The position numbers and the translations under genes are program-made. Below, in pieces: positions 9,428 to 17,999 of a stretch of DNA of 64,000 bases (positions within the stretch are counted from its first letter, which is position 1; each line of letters opens with the position of its first letter). This DNA is from Bacteroidetes bacterium MED-G13. Lineage in GTDB: Bacteria; Bacteroidota; Bacteroidia; Flavobacteriales; Flavobacteriaceae. The notes beneath the pieces were generated by a model that did no database searches, had not been told where the DNA came from, and was given only the letters and a program-made list of their open reading frames with translations. The stretch is taken from positions 1 through 64,000 of the forward strand of contig NTKO01000001.1 of NCBI GenBank assembly GCA_002457735.1. Reading direction: 5' to 3'.

Positions 9428-10566
9428 AATCGGGAAATTGCCTTCTTAATATTAGCTGTAGTGTTACACAATGATATTCTAATATATCCTTCCCCATTTG
9501 TTCCAAATATTATTCCAGGAGCAACGAAAATTCCGAATTTTTGAAGAAGATTATCAACAAATTCTTTTGATGAAATCGACTTATTAATTTTTGCCCAAAC
9601 AAACATGCCAACATTATCCTTAGAAAAAGTACAGCCTAGTTTTGATGTAAGTTCCCAAACTAATTCACGTCTTTCTTTATATTTCATATTTAGTTTCTCA
9701 AACCAATCATTATTTTGAGACAATGCATGAGCAGCACCCATTTGAACTGGGTAAAACATGCCAGAATCTATATTACTTTTAACCTTCAATATATTTCTAA
9801 TAAAAGTGGAATTTCCGATAACAAACCCCACTCGCCAACCAGCCATATTGTATATTTTACTCATTGAGTTTAACTCAATACAATTTTCCATTGCACCAGA
9901 AATACTCATAATACTTAGGGGATTGTCATTTAAAATAAAGCTGTATGGGTTATCATTAACTATTAATATGTTATTTTCTTTTCCAAATTGAATAATTTTT
10001 TCAAATAACTTTAATGATGCTGTTTGTCCAGTTGGCATATTTGGGTAATTAACCCACATTATTTTTACTTTACTTAAATCCAACTGTTTTAATTTACTAA
10101 AATCTGGTTCCCAATTATTTTTTTCGGTTAGATCATAGTGGATTATTTTATTTCCCATCAATTTTGTGATAGAGGAATAAGTAGGATAGCCTGGGTTGGG
10201 GATTAAAACAGAATCATCATCATTTAAAAAAGACATTGATATATGAAATATACCCTCCTTGCTTCCAATTAATGGTAATATATTTTGATCAGGATGAAGA
10301 TCAACTTTATAATATTTTTTATAAAAAGAAGAAATCTTTGCACGTAATTGGTAAATACCAGAATAACCCTGATACTTATGAGCATGTTTTTGATTCAAAC
10401 TTTTTACAACTGTTTTAATTGAATTTTCAGGTGGCAATAAATCTGGGCTTCCAATTCCTAAATTAACAATATCTTTTCCTTTATCAATTAAGGCTTTTAC
10501 CTCTCTTAACTTCTTGGAAAAATAATATTCAGAAATATGTTCTAACCTTTTGGAATTATCAATCAT
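9424..10566 (-). CDS. PLP-dependent aminotransferase class I/II, probably aromatic amino acid transaminase
   Basis: 380 aa, fold-type I. The PLP-binding lysine is K237 in NSMSKIYNMAGWRVGF. The PNPGYPTYSS and VNYPNMPTGQ motifs and the terminal GEGYIRISL arginine strand are present. Its position between pheA and tyrA points to transamination of phenylpyruvate and 4-hydroxyphenylpyruvate, the last step to Phe and Tyr. Sequence alone cannot exclude an LL-diaminopimelate or alanine/aspartate specificity. It overlaps pheA by 8 bases and tyrA by 4. Confidence 0.9.
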   Translation of the reverse strand: MIDNSKRLEHISEYYFSKKLREVKALIDKGKDIVNLGIGSPDLLPPENSIKTVVKSLNQKHAHKYQGYSGIYQLRAKISSFYKKYYKVDLHPDQNILPLIGSKEGIFHISMSFLNDDDSVLIPNPGYPTYSSITKLMGNKIIHYDLTEKNNWEPDFSKLKQLDLSKVKIMWVNYPNMPTGQTASLKLFEKIIQFGKENNILIVNDNPYSFILNDNPLSIMSISGAMENCIELNSMSKIYNMAGWRVGFVIGNSTFIRNILKVKSNIDSGMFYPVQMGAAHALSQNNDWFEKLNMKYKERRELVWELTSKLGCTFSKDNVGMFVWAKINKSISSKEFVDNLLQKFGIFVAPGIIFGTNGEGYIRISLCNTTANIKKAISRL

Positions 10567-11389
10567 TTTTTGAGTTTTTATATTCTCCTAAAATTTTAAA
10601 ATCTTTTGCCATAATTTCTATTATTGATTTTGCTTTAAAATAATCATCTAATGATTCAAATGTGATATCTACAAAAAAAGAATATCTCCATGGAGTTTCA
10701 ATTTTTGGCATTGACTGAATTTTAGTCAAATTAATTTTACAATCGCTCAAAACATTTAGTATTGTTGCCAAACTCCCTCTTTTATGATCCAATTCAAATT
10801 TAATAGAAGCCTTGTTAAATACAGATTTACTATTTATAATTGATCTTTTGAGAACAACAAATCTTGTTTCATTATTTTTAATTGTCTGAATATTTTCAGC
10901 TAATACATTTAAACTGTATAGATTAGATGCTAATTCGCTAGCAATTGCAGCTCTACCTTTAACATTGCTAATATAAATTTCTTTAGCAGAGAGTGCAGTA
11001 TCGGTGTCCTCAACTAATTTAATTTTTGGATGTTTTTTAAAAAAATCTCTACACTGAAGTAATGCCATTGGATGTGAGTGGACTTCTTTAATATCATCAA
11101 TGGACTGGTTTTCTAGAGCTAATAAATTATGAGAAATTTTCAAATAATACTCTCCAACAATGGAAAGATTATATTCATCAATCAGTGCGTAATTAGGAAT
11201 GATTGATCCTGCAATAGAATTTTCAATCGCCATTATTGATGCATCAGATTTTCCTTCGGCAAGATGTCTTGACATCATTTCAAAAGTTAAGAATTCATCA
11301 ATATCGATATTACTACCATAATATTCATTCGCCACAATATGGTGAAATGAACCTTGTATTCCTTGTATTCCTATATTTTTTTTACTCAT
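10559..11389 (-). CDS. pheA: prephenate dehydratase
   Basis: 276 aa from the ATG at 11389 (MSKKNIGIQGIQGSFHH). It converts prephenate to phenylpyruvate. The catalytic NNETRFVVL motif is present, and residues of about 190-270 form an ACT regulatory domain (ELDHKRGSLATIL), the usual Phe-feedback site. The ESRP motif of classical enzymes reads KIETPWRY here. An in-frame ATG exists at 11425, but it would run through the attenuator hairpin, so 11389 is preferred; homologues also begin close to the GIQG strand. It is the first gene after the phe leader, with its ATG directly after the terminator T-run. Confidence 0.95.
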   Translation of the reverse strand: MSKKNIGIQGIQGSFHHIVANEYYGSNIDIDEFLTFEMMSRHLAEGKSDASIMAIENSIAGSIIPNYALIDEYNLSIVGEYYLKISHNLLALENQSIDDIKEVHSHPMALLQCRDFFKKHPKIKLVEDTDTALSAKEIYISNVKGRAAIASELASNLYSLNVLAENIQTIKNNETRFVVLKRSIINSKSVFNKASIKFELDHKRGSLATILNVLSDCKINLTKIQSMPKIETPWRYSFFVDITFESLDDYFKAKSIIEIMAKDFKILGEYKNSKND

Positions 11390-11416
11390 AAAAAAAGTCC
11401 CGAATAATTCGAGACT
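11390..11416 (-). terminator. phe-operon attenuator terminator
   Basis: On the minus strand AGTCTCGAA and TTCGGGACT form a 9-bp stem (one G-U pair) with loop TTA, followed by seven T. It lies inside the pheA leader and its T-run touches the pheA ATG. Its 5' arm (11417-11411, TAGTCTC) can instead pair with GAGACTA at 11453-11447, just after the leader peptide stop codon. That makes a mutually exclusive antiterminator. Confidence 0.85.
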
Positions 11417-11446
11417 AGATTTCATTAATATTATGATTACATATTA

Positions 11447-11471
11447 TAGTCTCTACCTATTCTTAGAATAG
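11447..11471 (-). promoter_or_regulatory. phe attenuator segments 1 and 2 (pause hairpin and antiterminator strand)
   Basis: Segment 1 is the small hairpin CTATTC-TAA-GAATAG (11471-11457) within the last leader codons. Segment 2 is GAGACTA (11453-11447), which begins in the leader stop codon TAG. A ribosome stalled at the Phe/Tyr codons would leave segment 2 free to pair with 11417-11411. A ribosome reaching the stop codon would cover it and let the terminator form. Confidence 0.75.
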
Positions 11472-11518
11472 AAAAAGAAATAATAAAATCCAAAATTTAT
11501 TGTAATCAAATTGGTCAT
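11453..11518 (-). CDS. phe/tyr operon leader peptide (attenuation peptide)
   Basis: 21 codons, ATG at 11518 and TAG at 11455-11453. The peptide begins MTNLITIN and continues FGFYYFFFYSKNR, so five Phe and three Tyr fall within nine residues. This is far beyond chance and is the signature of a ribosome-stalling leader, like enterobacterial PheL. It is followed by the alternative antiterminator and terminator at 11453-11390 and then pheA. It lies 42 bases after the gapN stop codon. The Phe/Tyr mix matches the operon, which makes both amino acids. No good Shine-Dalgarno sequence is visible. Confidence 0.88.
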   Translation of the reverse strand: MTNLITINFGFYYFFFYSKNR

Positions 11519-11522
11519 GGCA

Positions 11523-11530
11523 CGAATGTA
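11523..11530 (-). promoter_or_regulatory. possible -7 element of the phe operon (TACATTCG)
   Basis: TACATTCG on the minus strand differs from TAnnTTTG at one position, and T-rich sequence lies about 20 bases upstream. The same TTCG variant occurs before tig. It ends four bases before the leader ATG, so the transcript might start at or next to the ATG. The match is imperfect and an upstream promoter inside gapN cannot be excluded. Confidence 0.35.
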
Positions 11531-11560
11531 TATAATATTTATGAGAAAATAAAAAATTGA

Positions 11561-13153
11561 CTAAAGAATATAATCAGTAGAAACAAAATTAGATTGTTTT
11601 GATCCTAATAAATCCTTAATTATTTTGTTGTTGTTATCATTATCTTTAGAGGCAACAAATGTTCTAATTGAAAAAGATCTAAGTGCATCACGAACACTTA
11701 GGGTACTGAAAGCTGAGTCTTTTCTTCCGGTAAAAGGATAAATATCAGGACCTCTTTGACAAGAACTATTAATATTAACTCTACAAACTAAATTAACTAA
11801 AGTGTCAATTAGTGGCCCTAATGTTTTGGTGTCTTTACCAAACAAACTTACCTGCTGTCCATAGTTAGATTCAGCCATATCATTTAATGGTTCATTAATA
11901 TTTTTAAAAGATATAATTGGAATTACAGGTCCAAATTGCTCATCTTTATATACTTCCATATCTTTTGTTACAGGGAATAAAACAGATGGGTAAATATAAT
12001 TTTCACACATTAACCCTCCTTTTTTGTTCATGACTTTTGCACCCTTTTTTAAAGCATCTTGAACAAGTGAGTTAATATATTTTGGTTTATTTGGTTCAGG
12101 AAGTGGTGTAAGCATAACATCAGGCTCCCATGGGTTTCCATACTTCAGATTATCAACTTCTTTTGAAAATTTTTTAATAAAATTATCTCTGATTTTTTCA
12201 TGAATATATATTATTTTAAGGGCTGTACATCTTTGTCCATTGTATGAAAGGGATCCATTAATACATTCCTTTATAACCAAATCTAAATCAGCATCAGGAA
12301 GTATTATTGCTGGATTCTTGGCCTCCAAACCCAGTACCAATCGTAATCTGTTTTTTTTAGGATGAGATTCCTGAAGGGCGTTCGCGGAGGAGCTGTGTCC
12401 GATTAAAGCTAAAACATTTACTTTACCTGTTTCCATAATAGGTGTTGCTAGAGACCTACCTCTACCGAAGAGAATATTTACAACGCCAGGTGGGAAATGG
12501 TTTTTAAAAGCTTCTAATAAAGGAGTAATTAGTAAAACTCCATGTTTAGCGGGCTTGAAAATTACTGTATTCCCCATGATAAGAGCTGGTATTAACAAAC
12601 AGAAAGTTTCATTTAAAGGATAATTATAGGGGCCTAAACACAAAACTACTCCCAAAGGACCTCTTCTAATGTGAGCATTGATACCACTATTTTTTTGGAA
12701 TTTAGCCGAGTCTCTATCAATTTGTTTATATGCTTCAATCGTATCATATATGTAGTCAACCGTTCTATCAAATTCTTTTTTAGAGTCATTAAAATTTTTA
12801 CCAATTTCCCACATTAAAAGATTAACAATAATATCTCTTTTAGTTTTCATCTCAGCTACAAAGTTTTCCATTGCTTTGATTCTGTCTAAAACCTTCATGG
12901 TTGGCCAGATCCCTTTTCCATTGTCAAATGCATTACATGCAGAATCCAGGGCAAGTATAGCTTCTTTTTTTCCTAAACTTGGTATTTCACCTAATTTGGT
13001 TGGTTTATATTTTTTGCTTGAAGAAATTGTAGAATAAACAGGTGATAAATCTCCACTCCAATTTACCAGTTTTCCATTAACTAAAAACTGGTTTTGAACT
13101 ATTTCATTTTTGATCTTATAATGATCAGGTATTTTTTCAAAATTAAAATACAT
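11561..13153 (-). CDS. gapN: NADP-dependent non-phosphorylating glyceraldehyde-3-phosphate dehydrogenase (aldehyde dehydrogenase family)
   Basis: 530 aa. It is an aldehyde dehydrogenase superfamily member of the GapN type that oxidises glyceraldehyde-3-phosphate directly to 3-phosphoglycerate, giving NADPH and no ATP. The catalytic cysteine is C309 (NGQRCTALK) and the general base is E277 (LGLEAKNPA). The [11 protein letters not shown] and FKPAKHG cofactor strands are intact. Long GapN enzymes of this length occur across Flavobacteria. It stands alone between the ilv operon and the phe operon on the same strand; no terminator is visible after it, so read-through into the phe leader is possible. 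Substrate is assigned by family resemblance. Confidence 0.85.
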   Translation of the reverse strand: MYFNFEKIPDHYKIKNEIVQNQFLVNGKLVNWSGDLSPVYSTISSSKKYKPTKLGEIPSLGKKEAILALDSACNAFDNGKGIWPTMKVLDRIKAMENFVAEMKTKRDIIVNLLMWEIGKNFNDSKKEFDRTVDYIYDTIEAYKQIDRDSAKFQKNSGINAHIRRGPLGVVLCLGPYNYPLNETFCLLIPALIMGNTVIFKPAKHGVLLITPLLEAFKNHFPPGVVNILFGRGRSLATPIMETGKVNVLALIGHSSSANALQESHPKKNRLRLVLGLEAKNPAIILPDADLDLVIKECINGSLSYNGQRCTALKIIYIHEKIRDNFIKKFSKEVDNLKYGNPWEPDVMLTPLPEPNKPKYINSLVQDALKKGAKVMNKKGGLMCENYIYPSVLFPVTKDMEVYKDEQFGPVIPIISFKNINEPLNDMAESNYGQQVSLFGKDTKTLGPLIDTLVNLVCRVNINSSCQRGPDIYPFTGRKDSAFSTLSVRDALRSFSIRTFVASKDNDNNNKIIKDLLGSKQSNFVSTDYIL

Positions 13154-13233
13154 ATTTATAATTTATCAATTTTTATTCCAAAAAATGTTATTAATATACT
13201 TAAACAATATTATGTAAAAAAAGAAAAAGTTTT

Positions 13234-13293
13234 TTAACCATTTCTTTCACTTCCATCAAACCTAAAAATTACAGCATTAAATTCAAAATTCAT
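13234..13293 (-). CDS. 19-codon micro-ORF overlapping the ilvA stop codon (uncertain)
   Basis: It reads MNFEFNAVIFRFDGSERNG and then TAA. Its ATG overlaps the ilvA TGA as ATGA, the coupling arrangement common in this genome. It contains four Phe but not in tandem, and no terminator/antiterminator pair follows, so it is not an obvious attenuator. The A/T palindrome AAAATTCATT-TT-AATGAATTTT (13285-13306) spans its start. It may be chance, or the eroded remnant of a longer ilvA 3' end. Confidence 0.25.
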   Translation of the reverse strand: MNFEFNAVIFRFDGSERNG

Positions 13294-14291
13294 TTTAATG
13301 AATTTTTCCAATTAATTGCTCTTTTAGATATTTCTTTCATTCTAGAATCATCATTATTTCCACCACAAATTATACAAACCACATTTTTTTTAACTATTTT
13401 TTCTTTATACATTCTCAAAGCAGCTGAAGACATCGCCCCTGCAGGCTCAGCGTTAATTTTCTCAATAGATTTCAAATCTAAAATTGATTGACAGATTTCA
13501 CCTTCATTAATTACCAATAAGTCATCTAAGTAATCTTTACAAAATTCAAATGGGATAGTGCCAATTTTGTGCACTGCAGCACCATCCACGAAATTATCAA
13601 TTTTATGGAGTTTTATTATTTTATTTTTGATGATAGATTCCTTCATGGAGGGCGCACCTGCAGGCTCAATACCAATTATCTTTGTTTTTGGACTAAGTTG
13701 TTTGAATATATTTATAGCACCAGAAATAAGTCCACCACCTCCTATTGGAATAAAAATATAATCAATATGATTTTTTATCTGTTTAATAATCTCCAAAAAC
13801 AAGGTAGCCTGTCCTTCAATAACTTTAATATCATCAAATGGATGAATAAATGTTTTTCTATTCCTTGCACAATAATCAAACGCAGCTTTATAAGCTTTTG
13901 AAAAGTTTTCACCGACAAGCTTGGTCTTGATGTTCTTTCCTCCTAACTTTTTTACCAATCTAACCTTTAAACTTGGGGTTGAGTTTGGCATAAATACTGT
14001 TCCATTGTAATCTAAAAGAGAGCAACTAACAGCAAAGCCTTGAGCATGATTTCCAGCACTTGCACATACAAGTCCATTTTGAGCACTCGCTTTTTCAACA
14101 CTGAGAATTTTCGTATATGCGCCTCTTATCTTAAATGATTTAACATCCTGAAGATCTTCTCTCTTAAAAAATATTTTTGAATTATATTTTTGTGAATAAT
14201 TAAGGCTCTCTTGTAAAGGCGTTTTTTTTACAATTCCTCTGATTTTTCTTGTCGCACTTCTAATATGAGCTAAATCAATTAACTTTTGCAC
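13290..14291 (-). CDS. ilvA: threonine ammonia-lyase (threonine dehydratase), catalytic domain only
   Basis: 333 aa. It deaminates threonine to 2-oxobutyrate, the first committed step to isoleucine. The PLP lysine is K54 (SFKIRGAY). The SAGNHAQG and IGGGGLISG phosphate-binding loops are present. Biosynthetic IlvA proteins normally carry a C-terminal ACT-like regulatory domain and exceed 400 aa. This one stops just after the catalytic domain (ISKRAINWKNSLK), so isoleucine feedback through that domain is not expected. It is the last gene of ilvD-B-N-C-A and shares one base with the end of ilvC. Confidence 0.93.
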   Translation of the reverse strand: MQKLIDLAHIRSATRKIRGIVKKTPLQESLNYSQKYNSKIFFKREDLQDVKSFKIRGAYTKILSVEKASAQNGLVCASAGNHAQGFAVSCSLLDYNGTVFMPNSTPSLKVRLVKKLGGKNIKTKLVGENFSKAYKAAFDYCARNRKTFIHPFDDIKVIEGQATLFLEIIKQIKNHIDYIFIPIGGGGLISGAINIFKQLSPKTKIIGIEPAGAPSMKESIIKNKIIKLHKIDNFVDGAAVHKIGTIPFEFCKDYLDDLLVINEGEICQSILDLKSIEKINAEPAGAMSSAALRMYKEKIVKKNVVCIICGGNNDDSRMKEISKRAINWKNSLK

Positions 14292-15760
14292 TAAAATAAA
14301 TTTTTCATCTCAGTCATTGATTTTCTTAATTGCAAACCAATTTTTTCAACCGGATGATTTTTTATTTCAAAGTTAATTTTTTTCACCAATTCATTGTCAA
14401 TTTCATTTATGTTATCTTTTTCAGCCCCGTTTAAATAAAGATTTAGATGTTTAAACTCAGATTCAAATAGTTTTTTTGCCTCATTAGAAAACAAATAACA
14501 ACCATATTCTGCCGTATCAGAGATGATTCTGTTCATCTCATATAGTTTTTTCCTGGAAATCAAATTTGCAATAAGTGGTAATTCATGAAGTGATTCATAA
14601 TATGCTGATTCATCAATTATACCTGCATTTATCATCGTTTCAAATGCTAACTCAACTCCAGATTTTACAAATGCAATCATTGCAATACCTTTTTCAAAAT
14701 ATTCCTTATTTTCAATTTTTATTTCAGTTGATATTGTTTTTTCAAATTCGGTATTTCCAGTTTCCTCTCTCCATTTTAATAGCTTAAAATCATTATTTTT
14801 CCAATCATCCATCATCTCACTTGAAAACTTACCAGAAATAATTTCTTGCATGTGCTTTTCAAAAAGTAACTTCATTTTAACTTTTAGCTCAGCAGCTAAA
14901 TTAAATGTATTTATTTTTGACTGATCACTTAACTGATTCATCATTTTGGTGATTCCACCATGTTTTAAAGCTTCAGTAATTACTTCCCATCCATTCTGAA
15001 TTAATTTTGATGAATAGTTTTTATCCATTTGTGCATCACACATTTTATTGAACAAAAAAATTGAAGCCGATTGAAGAACTCCACATAATATAGTCTGCTC
15101 ACCCATCAAATCACTTTTGACTTCAGCAACAAAGGATGACTCCAAAACACCAGCTTTATGAGAACCAAGAGAGAAAGCATAAGCCTTGGCAAACTCAAGG
15201 CCATTTCCGTGAGGGTCATTTGAGGAATGAACAGCAATTAAAGTAGGAACGCCAAAACCTCTTTTAAATTCTTCTCGCACCTCAGTTCCTGGACACTTTG
15301 GAGCAACCATAATTACAGTAATATCATTCCTAATTATAATACCCTCCTCCACAATATTGAAACCATGGGAATAGGAAAGAATTGATCCTTTTTTCATCAA
15401 TGGGACAACACTATTTATCACATCAGAATGGTTCTTGTCAGGAGTTAAATTAATAACCATATCGGCATCTGGAACTAAATCTTGAATAAGTCCATAAGTA
15501 AAGTTGTTTTCAGTGACATTGATAAAAGATTGTCGTTTCATTTTAATGGCCTTTTCTCTAAGAGCATATGAGACATCTAAGCCAGAATCACGCATATTTA
15601 AACCCTGATTTAGCCCCTGTGCGCCACAGCCAATTATTAAAATTTTTTTACCGATTAAAAATTTATTCTCTTGACTAAACTCATCAAGATTCATAAATCT
15701 ACATTTAGATAACTGATCTCTTTTTTCGGTTTCACTTAGAAAATTAAAATAATTTTTCAT
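14291..15760 (-). CDS. ilvC: ketol-acid reductoisomerase, class II (long form)
   Basis: 489 aa. It isomerises and reduces acetolactate or acetohydroxybutyrate with NADPH and Mg2+. The N-terminal Rossmann motif is [22 protein letters not shown]. The length shows the class II form with a duplicated all-helical C-terminal half, as in E. coli and Bacteroidetes, rather than the 330-aa class I form. [21 protein letters not shown] is a conserved family motif. It lies 1 base after ilvN and shares one base with ilvA. Confidence 0.97.
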   Translation of the reverse strand: MKNYFNFLSETEKRDQLSKCRFMNLDEFSQENKFLIGKKILIIGCGAQGLNQGLNMRDSGLDVSYALREKAIKMKRQSFINVTENNFTYGLIQDLVPDADMVINLTPDKNHSDVINSVVPLMKKGSILSYSHGFNIVEEGIIIRNDITVIMVAPKCPGTEVREEFKRGFGVPTLIAVHSSNDPHGNGLEFAKAYAFSLGSHKAGVLESSFVAEVKSDLMGEQTILCGVLQSASIFLFNKMCDAQMDKNYSSKLIQNGWEVITEALKHGGITKMMNQLSDQSKINTFNLAAELKVKMKLLFEKHMQEIISGKFSSEMMDDWKNNDFKLLKWREETGNTEFEKTISTEIKIENKEYFEKGIAMIAFVKSGVELAFETMINAGIIDESAYYESLHELPLIANLISRKKLYEMNRIISDTAEYGCYLFSNEAKKLFESEFKHLNLYLNGAEKDNINEIDNELVKKINFEIKNHPVEKIGLQLRKSMTEMKNLF

Positions 15761-15761
15761 T

Positions 15762-16295
15762 TTATTTTTTTTTAAATTTTTTCAGAATTTCAGAAATCAT
15801 TAGAGGGGATTTGGTTACTGAGATTCTTGCAGATCTAACGTACTGTAATATTCCATATTTACTTAGCTTTTCGTATAAATCATCTAACTCAAAACTTCTA
15901 CCAGACTTTTCAATAACAAAAAACTCAGAGTTAACCGTTACTATTACTGCATTACTCTCCTTGATTATATTTTGTATTTTCCGATCATCAAAAAGAAGGG
16001 ATGACTTAATTTTAAATAAACATGATTCTTGATAAATTGTCTCTTCATCTGTATGGTAAAAAGACTTAATTACCCCAATCTGTTTATTAATTTGACCAAC
16101 TATTTTTTTTATTTTAATATCAGAGGATTCAACCATTATTGTCCACCTTTTGATATCTTTGATTTCAGTTATTGAGACATTAAAACTTATAATATTTATA
16201 TGTCTTTTTTGAAATATTGCAGAAATTCTGTTCAATAAACCTACACTATCCTCTGAGTAAACCGATACAGTATATTTAATTTTATTTTCACTCAT
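15762..16295 (-). CDS. ilvN: acetolactate synthase small (regulatory) subunit
   Basis: 177 aa. An N-terminal ACT domain ([28 protein letters not shown]) binds the feedback effector, usually valine, in characterised enzymes. A second ACT-like half follows. It regulates and activates the catalytic subunit encoded immediately upstream (ilvB; 5-base gap). The C-terminus is basic (EILKKFKKK). Order ilvD-ilvB-ilvN-ilvC-ilvA is the normal one for Flavobacteria. Confidence 0.92.
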   Translation of the reverse strand: MSENKIKYTVSVYSEDSVGLLNRISAIFQKRHINIISFNVSITEIKDIKRWTIMVESSDIKIKKIVGQINKQIGVIKSFYHTDEETIYQESCLFKIKSSLLFDDRKIQNIIKESNAVIVTVNSEFFVIEKSGRSFELDDLYEKLSKYGILQYVRSARISVTKSPLMISEILKKFKKK

Positions 16296-16300
16296 ATTAA

Positions 16301-17989
16301 TTAACTTAGCCTTATTTCAGAAACAGATGAGCCAGTAGGAATCATCGGAAAAACATTTGCTTCTTTCTCAACTACAACCTCTAAAAAATAAGGCTCTTTT
16401 GATTTAATCATTTCTTCAATGGCTGAAGCGAGCTCATCTCTTTTATTTACCCTTTTAGCTTTTATGTAATATCCTTCAGCTATTTTAACAAAATCAGGAT
16501 TTACCATTTCAGTAGAAGCATATCTTTTTTCAAAAAATAATTGTTGCCATTGTCTTACCATTCCTAAAAAGTCATTGTTTAGTACTACGATCTTAACTGC
16601 AGCTTTAGTTTGAAAAACAGTTCCAAGCTCCTGAATGGTCATTTGATAACCTCCGTCACCAATTATAGCAACTACCTCCCTATTTGGGGCAGCCATTTTT
16701 GCACCCAGAGCAGCTGGTAATGCAAAACCCATTGTTCCCAAGCCACCCGATGTTATATTACTTTTTGAAATTTTAAAATTTGCATACCTGCAAGCTACCA
16801 TTTGATGTTGCCCGACATCGGAAACAATCGCAGCATTTCCTTTGGTAAATTCATTAATTTGTTTAATTACCTCACCCATAGTTAAACCCTTCTTAGTTGG
16901 GTTTATTTCGGCATTAATTACTTTATTAAATTCAACTTGATATAAATCTGAAAATTCTTTTAGCCAATTTTTATGAGAATTAACATGAACGTACTTTATT
17001 ACTTCTTTTAATGTCTGTTTTGCATTTCCCAAAACAGCTATATCGACTTCAATATTTTTATTCACCTCCGCTGGATCAATTTCAAAATGAATAATTTGAG
17101 CCTGTTTAGCATATCTGGTAACATCTCCAGTTACTCGGTCATCAAATCTCATTCCTATAGCAATTAATACATCGCATTCATTTGTTTTAATATTTGGAGC
17201 ATAATTTCCATGCATTCCGAGCATACCAACATTTAATGGATGTTCTGTTGGAATAGCAGATGCACCTAATATTGTCCATGCTGCAGGAATTCCGGTTTTA
17301 TCAACTAAATTTATTAACTCTTTTTCGGCGTTTCCAAGAATAATTCCTTGCCCCCAAACTATCAGAGGTTTTTTTGCTTGGTTAATTAGTTTTGCTGCTT
17401 CTTTTATTTTGTTGTTGTTGATGTCTGGAATAGGATTATAACTTCTAATACCATTGATTTTACTATATGAAAAATCAAAAAGTTCAAACTGAGCATCTTT
17501 TGTTATGTCTATTAAAACAGGACCGGGTCTTCCGCTTTTAGCAATATAAAAGGCTTTTGCAAAAATTTCAGGTATTTCTGAAGCATTTGTTATTTGATAG
17601 TTCCACTTTGTTATGGGTGTGGAAATGCCAATAATATCAGTTTCTTGAAAAGCGTCACTTCCTAAAAGTTTTGAACTTACTTGTCCAGTTATGCATATCA
17701 TTGGAGTTGAATCAATTTGAGCGTCTGCTAAGCCTGTGACAAGGTTTGTTGCTCCAGGGCCAGATGTGGCAATTGCCACACCAACCTTACCAGAGATTCT
17801 TGCAAATCCCTGAGCAGCATGAGATGCACCTTGCTCATGTCTTGTCAAAACATGGTGGATTTTATCTTGGTACTTAAATAACTCATCATAAACAGGCATG
17901 ATTGCACCTCCAGGGTAACCATATATTATTTCAATGCCTTCATTTATAAGGCACTTAATTACTGCTTCGCTTCCTGAAATTTTTGGCAT
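16301..17989 (-). CDS. ilvB: acetolactate synthase large (catalytic) subunit
   Basis: 562 aa, full length. It is a thiamine diphosphate enzyme that makes 2-acetolactate and 2-aceto-2-hydroxybutyrate. The catalytic glutamate lies in RHEQGASHAAQGFAR. The ThDP/Mg motif starts IIGDGGYQMT and ends LNNDFLG. GYPGGAIMPVYDEL at the N-terminus and the central FAD-binding domain are typical of AHAS. It follows ilvD by 10 bases and precedes ilvN by 5, forming the holoenzyme pair. Confidence 0.97.
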   Translation of the reverse strand: MPKISGSEAVIKCLINEGIEIIYGYPGGAIMPVYDELFKYQDKIHHVLTRHEQGASHAAQGFARISGKVGVAIATSGPGATNLVTGLADAQIDSTPMICITGQVSSKLLGSDAFQETDIIGISTPITKWNYQITNASEIPEIFAKAFYIAKSGRPGPVLIDITKDAQFELFDFSYSKINGIRSYNPIPDINNNKIKEAAKLINQAKKPLIVWGQGIILGNAEKELINLVDKTGIPAAWTILGASAIPTEHPLNVGMLGMHGNYAPNIKTNECDVLIAIGMRFDDRVTGDVTRYAKQAQIIHFEIDPAEVNKNIEVDIAVLGNAKQTLKEVIKYVHVNSHKNWLKEFSDLYQVEFNKVINAEINPTKKGLTMGEVIKQINEFTKGNAAIVSDVGQHQMVACRYANFKISKSNITSGGLGTMGFALPAALGAKMAAPNREVVAIIGDGGYQMTIQELGTVFQTKAAVKIVVLNNDFLGMVRQWQQLFFEKRYASTEMVNPDFVKIAEGYYIKAKRVNKRDELASAIEEMIKSKEPYFLEVVVEKEANVFPMIPTGSSVSEIRLS

Positions 17990-17999
17990 TATCTAATTT

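Noticed and set aside
11561-11580. TTGACT...TATAAT-like sequence on the plus strand at the end of gapN
   Set aside because: The spacing is far too short for an E. coli-type promoter, the organism uses TAnnTTTG elements, and no plus-strand gene follows.
13285-13306. AAAATTCATT-TT-AATGAATTTT palindrome at the ilvA stop as a terminator
   Set aside because: It overlaps the last ilvA codons, has a two-base loop, and no T-run follows on the minus strand.
14575-14787. Leu/Gln-rich open frame on the plus strand inside ilvC
   Set aside because: It is a low-complexity shadow of the conserved ilvC C-terminal half; no promoter or homology sign.
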